DNA of 64,000 nucleotides, taken from NCBI GenBank assembly GCA_030529425.1, contig JAUMWX010000002.1, positions 1-64,000 of the forward strand, in the 5' to 3' direction. The notes below the pieces were generated by a model, which had not been told where the DNA came from, did no database searches, and saw only the letters and a list, made by a program, of their open reading frames with translations. Below are positions 62,020 to 64,000 of this stretch, piece after piece. Position numbers and translations under genes: made by a program. The DNA comes from Tissierellia bacterium. Its GTDB lineage: Bacteria > Bacillota > Clostridia > Tissierellales > Peptoniphilaceae. Every line of letters starts with the position of its first letter. The first letter of the stretch is position 1.

Positions 62020-63078
62020 TTATTGTTTATTTAATTGCTTCATTAATTTTTGAGCATCTCTCTCTTTGTTGTAATCATCAGCTTTTGCTTTTTCATATCC
62101 GTCGTGGTTATAAATCTTGATTACTTCTTTACCTTCAGGAGTCTTTGCCAATTCAATAAATGCGTTAGCCAAAGCTTCTTTGAACTCAGGAGTCATAATG
62201 CCTGATTTAGCTTTCTTTGCTACTGAAACTGTGTCGTTGTATATTTTATCGGAAACACCAATTATATTTGTTTCTTGCCAAATATCTTTTCCGCCCCACT
62301 CTTTTACCCATTTTTCAGCATTGTCAATTCTTGCATCCGTAAACGCAACAATTACATCCAATTGACCTGACGCCAATTGAGCTAAAGCTGTGTTATAGTC
62401 CTTTTGTTCAACTACTGTAGTTAAATCTGTGATACCTTTTTTATAATTGTCTTGTAACCAAAGGTATGGATAAATGTATCCGGCAGATGAGGAAACTGAT
62501 CTAACTCCCCATTTAGCAGAATTTAAGTCATCCCAAGTTAATTTTTCTCCTGCATTAACCTTTTTAGCCAATTCTTGTCCTTTTGCTGAAGGACCTGCTA
62601 AAATCATTGATCTGTAATAAGTTACTTGATTATCTGACAAAGCTGTAGGTTTCTTATCATTCCATTCTTTAGCATTTTCAGAGTCTATATTGTAACCCTT
62701 TCTTGTAGCTGTTAACAATACTTCAGCACCGTCATCATAAAGTACATAAGTACCTCCAGGTATTAGTCCTACATCGATTGAACCTGCTGATAAAGCTTCT
62801 CCCGTTGCTTCATAAGTTGTACCTACTGTAATTTCTATCTTACCAACTTCATATCCTTGTGTAGCCAAATGTTTCTTTAGAATTTCTTCTAAAGGCTTTG
62901 TAGCTGAAATTATAGATTCAGGATCTCTTGAAGGTACGAATTGAACCTTAAGTGTTTCAACTTTCTTTAACTCTTTTTCTCCCTTTTTTGCAGGTTCTTC
63001 TTTCTTAGGTGAACATGCAACTGATAATACTAATACTAAAGCAAGTAGTATTGATAAAATTTTCTTAGTGTTTCTCAT
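62020..63078 (-). CDS. phnD: Phosphonate/phosphate-type ABC transporter substrate-binding lipoprotein PhnD
   Basis: A 352-residue secreted binding protein. The signal peptide MRNTKKILSILLALVLVLSV ends in lipobox SVAC. PhnD-type motifs are LKVQFVPSRDPESIISATKP, LSAGSIDVGLIPGGTYVLYD, WGVRSVSSSAGYIYPYLWLQ and LASGQLDVIVAFTDARIDNA. ATG 63078 with GGAGGAATTT is the start. PhnD-like proteins bind phosphonates, phosphite or phosphate esters; the operon partner phosphatase suggests organophosphates. First gene, with a consensus promoter. Confidence 0.93.
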   Translation of the reverse strand: MRNTKKILSILLALVLVLSVACSPKKEEPAKKGEKELKKVETLKVQFVPSRDPESIISATKPLEEILKKHLATQGYEVGKIEITVGTTYEATGEALSAGSIDVGLIPGGTYVLYDDGAEVLLTATRKGYNIDSENAKEWNDKKPTALSDNQVTYYRSMILAGPSAKGQELAKKVNAGEKLTWDDLNSAKWGVRSVSSSAGYIYPYLWLQDNYKKGITDLTTVVEQKDYNTALAQLASGQLDVIVAFTDARIDNAEKWVKEWGGKDIWQETNIIGVSDKIYNDTVSVAKKAKSGIMTPEFKEALANAFIELAKTPEGKEVIKIYNHDGYEKAKADDYNKERDAQKLMKQLNKQ

Positions 63079-63111
63079 AAATTCCTCCATTTATTTTTTA
63101 TCACCAAAATT

Positions 63112-63139
63112 ATTATACCACGCTAGATAAAATTGACAA
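63112..63139 (-). promoter_or_regulatory. Promoter of the phn operon
   Basis: TTGTCA (63134-63139), 16-bp spacer ending TGG, TATAAT (63112-63117) on the minus strand, about 35 bases before the phnD ATG. Confidence 0.75.
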
Positions 63140-63166
63140 CAAGGTTTATTTTTTAACATTATAACA

Positions 63167-64000
63167 TTAGATATTCTCAAAACCTATTTTTATAATTTCC
63201 ATTTTTTCAATCGCCTCGTTAACCAAAAATTCTATATCAAGTTTCTTTTCTTCTCTTTCAATATCATATAATCTAGGCTTTGTTGCAGGTCTGTCAGGTG
63301 CAAAAAATGAACAACAATCATCATACGGTTCTATGGATATATCATAAGTATCAATCCAATTTGCCGTTTCGATTATTTCTGTTTTATCCATATTTATCAA
63401 AGGTCTGAGTATAGGCAATTTTGTAGCATCATTCACCACGGAAATGGACTGAATTGTTTGGCTTGCAACCTGTCCGAGAGCCTCACCTGTAACAAATCCG
63501 TCATACCTGTATCTATTCGCTATAATTTCTCCAATTCTCATCATAAATCTTCTGGCAATAATGGTAGTAAATCTAGGTTTACAATTTTTATTAATTTCAG
63601 TATAAATGTTTAACAAATTTACTGAATAAAAGTTTATATCCCCTATATACATTGACAGTTTCTCCGCCAATCTTTTTACCTTATCCAGAGCTCTTTCACT
63701 TGTAAAAGGATAACTGTGAAAATGCAGAGCTCCTATTTCCACTCCCCTTTTAGCAATCTCAAATCCAGCAACGGGCGAATCTATACCTCCCGACAACAGC
63801 AACAGCGCCCTTCCTCCTGTCCCCAAAGGAAGTCCTCCTATTGTCTTTATTCTATCCATATAAATATATGCCTTTTCTCTTATATCCACATAAATAGTTT
63901 TCTGAGGATTACTTACACTAACCTTGAAATTTCTAAAATTTTTTAGGATATATCCGCCACACTTTGCGGCAAGTTCCATCGAGTTAAGCGGAAATGATTT
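63167..64000 (-). CDS. thiI: tRNA 4-thiouridine synthase ThiI, C-terminal part (cut by window edge)
   Basis: 278 residues of ThiI, which adenylates tRNA U8 (and works in thiamine thiazole synthesis in some species). The frame is open to the window end, reading KSFPLNSMELAAKCGGYIL at the edge, so the true start lies outside. The PP-loop is ALLLLSGGIDSPVAGFEIAK. The later HFHSYPFTSERALDKVKRLA, RRFMMRIGEIIANRYRYDGF and GEALGQVASQTIQSISVVND are typical. A C-terminal rhodanese domain is absent, as in the short ThiI class. The NFPP/THUMP N-terminal part is not visible. Confidence 0.92.
   Translation of the reverse strand, partial: KSFPLNSMELAAKCGGYILKNFRNFKVSVSNPQKTIYVDIREKAYIYMDRIKTIGGLPLGTGGRALLLLSGGIDSPVAGFEIAKRGVEIGALHFHSYPFTSERALDKVKRLAEKLSMYIGDINFYSVNLLNIYTEINKNCKPRFTTIIARRFMMRIGEIIANRYRYDGFVTGEALGQVASQTIQSISVVNDATKLPILRPLINMDKTEIIETANWIDTYDISIEPYDDCCSFFAPDRPATKPRLYDIEREEKKLDIEFLVNEAIEKMEIIKIGFENI

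Overview
The window is a low-GC Gram-positive (Bacillota) chromosome segment. An amino-acid-fermenting anaerobic coccus of the Peptoniphilaceae/Tissierellia type is the best guess. The grounds are very AT-rich spacers, strong AGGAGG ribosome sites, a ferredoxin-dependent 2-oxoacid oxidoreductase, an NPKTG sortase-anchored surface protein, a SigI/RsgI pair and a ykkC-class riboswitch before the purine genes. The genus is inference. Almost every intact gene is on the minus strand. I saw no rRNA, tRNA or CRISPR array.

Layout. 1-9.4 kb: rsgI (cut by the window edge), sigI, a 1,883-residue wall-anchored protein with two complete nuclease modules, an SPFH/band-7 membrane protein and a D-2-hydroxyacid dehydrogenase. 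9.5-15.6 kb: one operon (glcD, lrgA, lrgB, a P-loop ATPase, and the delta, alpha, beta and gamma subunits of a 2-oxoacid:ferredoxin oxidoreductase) with a good promoter, a palindrome at the start site and a terminator. It reads as a module for taking up and oxidising 2-hydroxy/2-oxo acids. 16-21.7 kb: a histidine-rich metal-binding protein, two methyltransferases, an ATC-hydrolase-like protein, a lipoprotein, an aldehyde dehydrogenase and a membrane protein.

22-36.5 kb is an eroding accessory zone. It holds an FRG-domain pseudogene broken by an exact 19-bp tandem duplication, a deleted ISL3-like element with 17-bp inverted repeats and a solo fragment of a related element, and a relaxase-like remnant beside an intact SHOCT-like gene. 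It also holds a Cpl-7 endolysin remnant, a G+C-richer cassette of foreign look, a secreted orphan protein and a 29-residue membrane peptide. Ordinary enzymes (SnoaL-like, PaaI thioesterase, MBL hydrolase, ApbA-like reductase, HIT protein) sit among them.

36.6-64 kb is core-like: rlmD, a DUF6054-like gene, a DegV-family gene and a TetR-family gene; then a purine operon purC-L-E-F-M-N-H-D behind a PRPP-type ykkC riboswitch; then two tandem heterodimeric ABC exporters; then a phosphonate/phosphate-type transporter operon (phnD-C-E-E) with a 5'-nucleotidase-family phosphatase; and thiI (cut by the edge).

The most striking observation is in the purine operon. Both glutamine amidotransferases have kept their synthetic domains but lost the glutaminase active site. 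PurF starts Met-Ser-Gly where the nucleophilic Cys should be, and PurL reads GIGAG in place of GICNG with the His/Glu motif gone. This suggests a purine pathway that runs on free ammonia, which would suit an ammonia-producing amino-acid fermenter.
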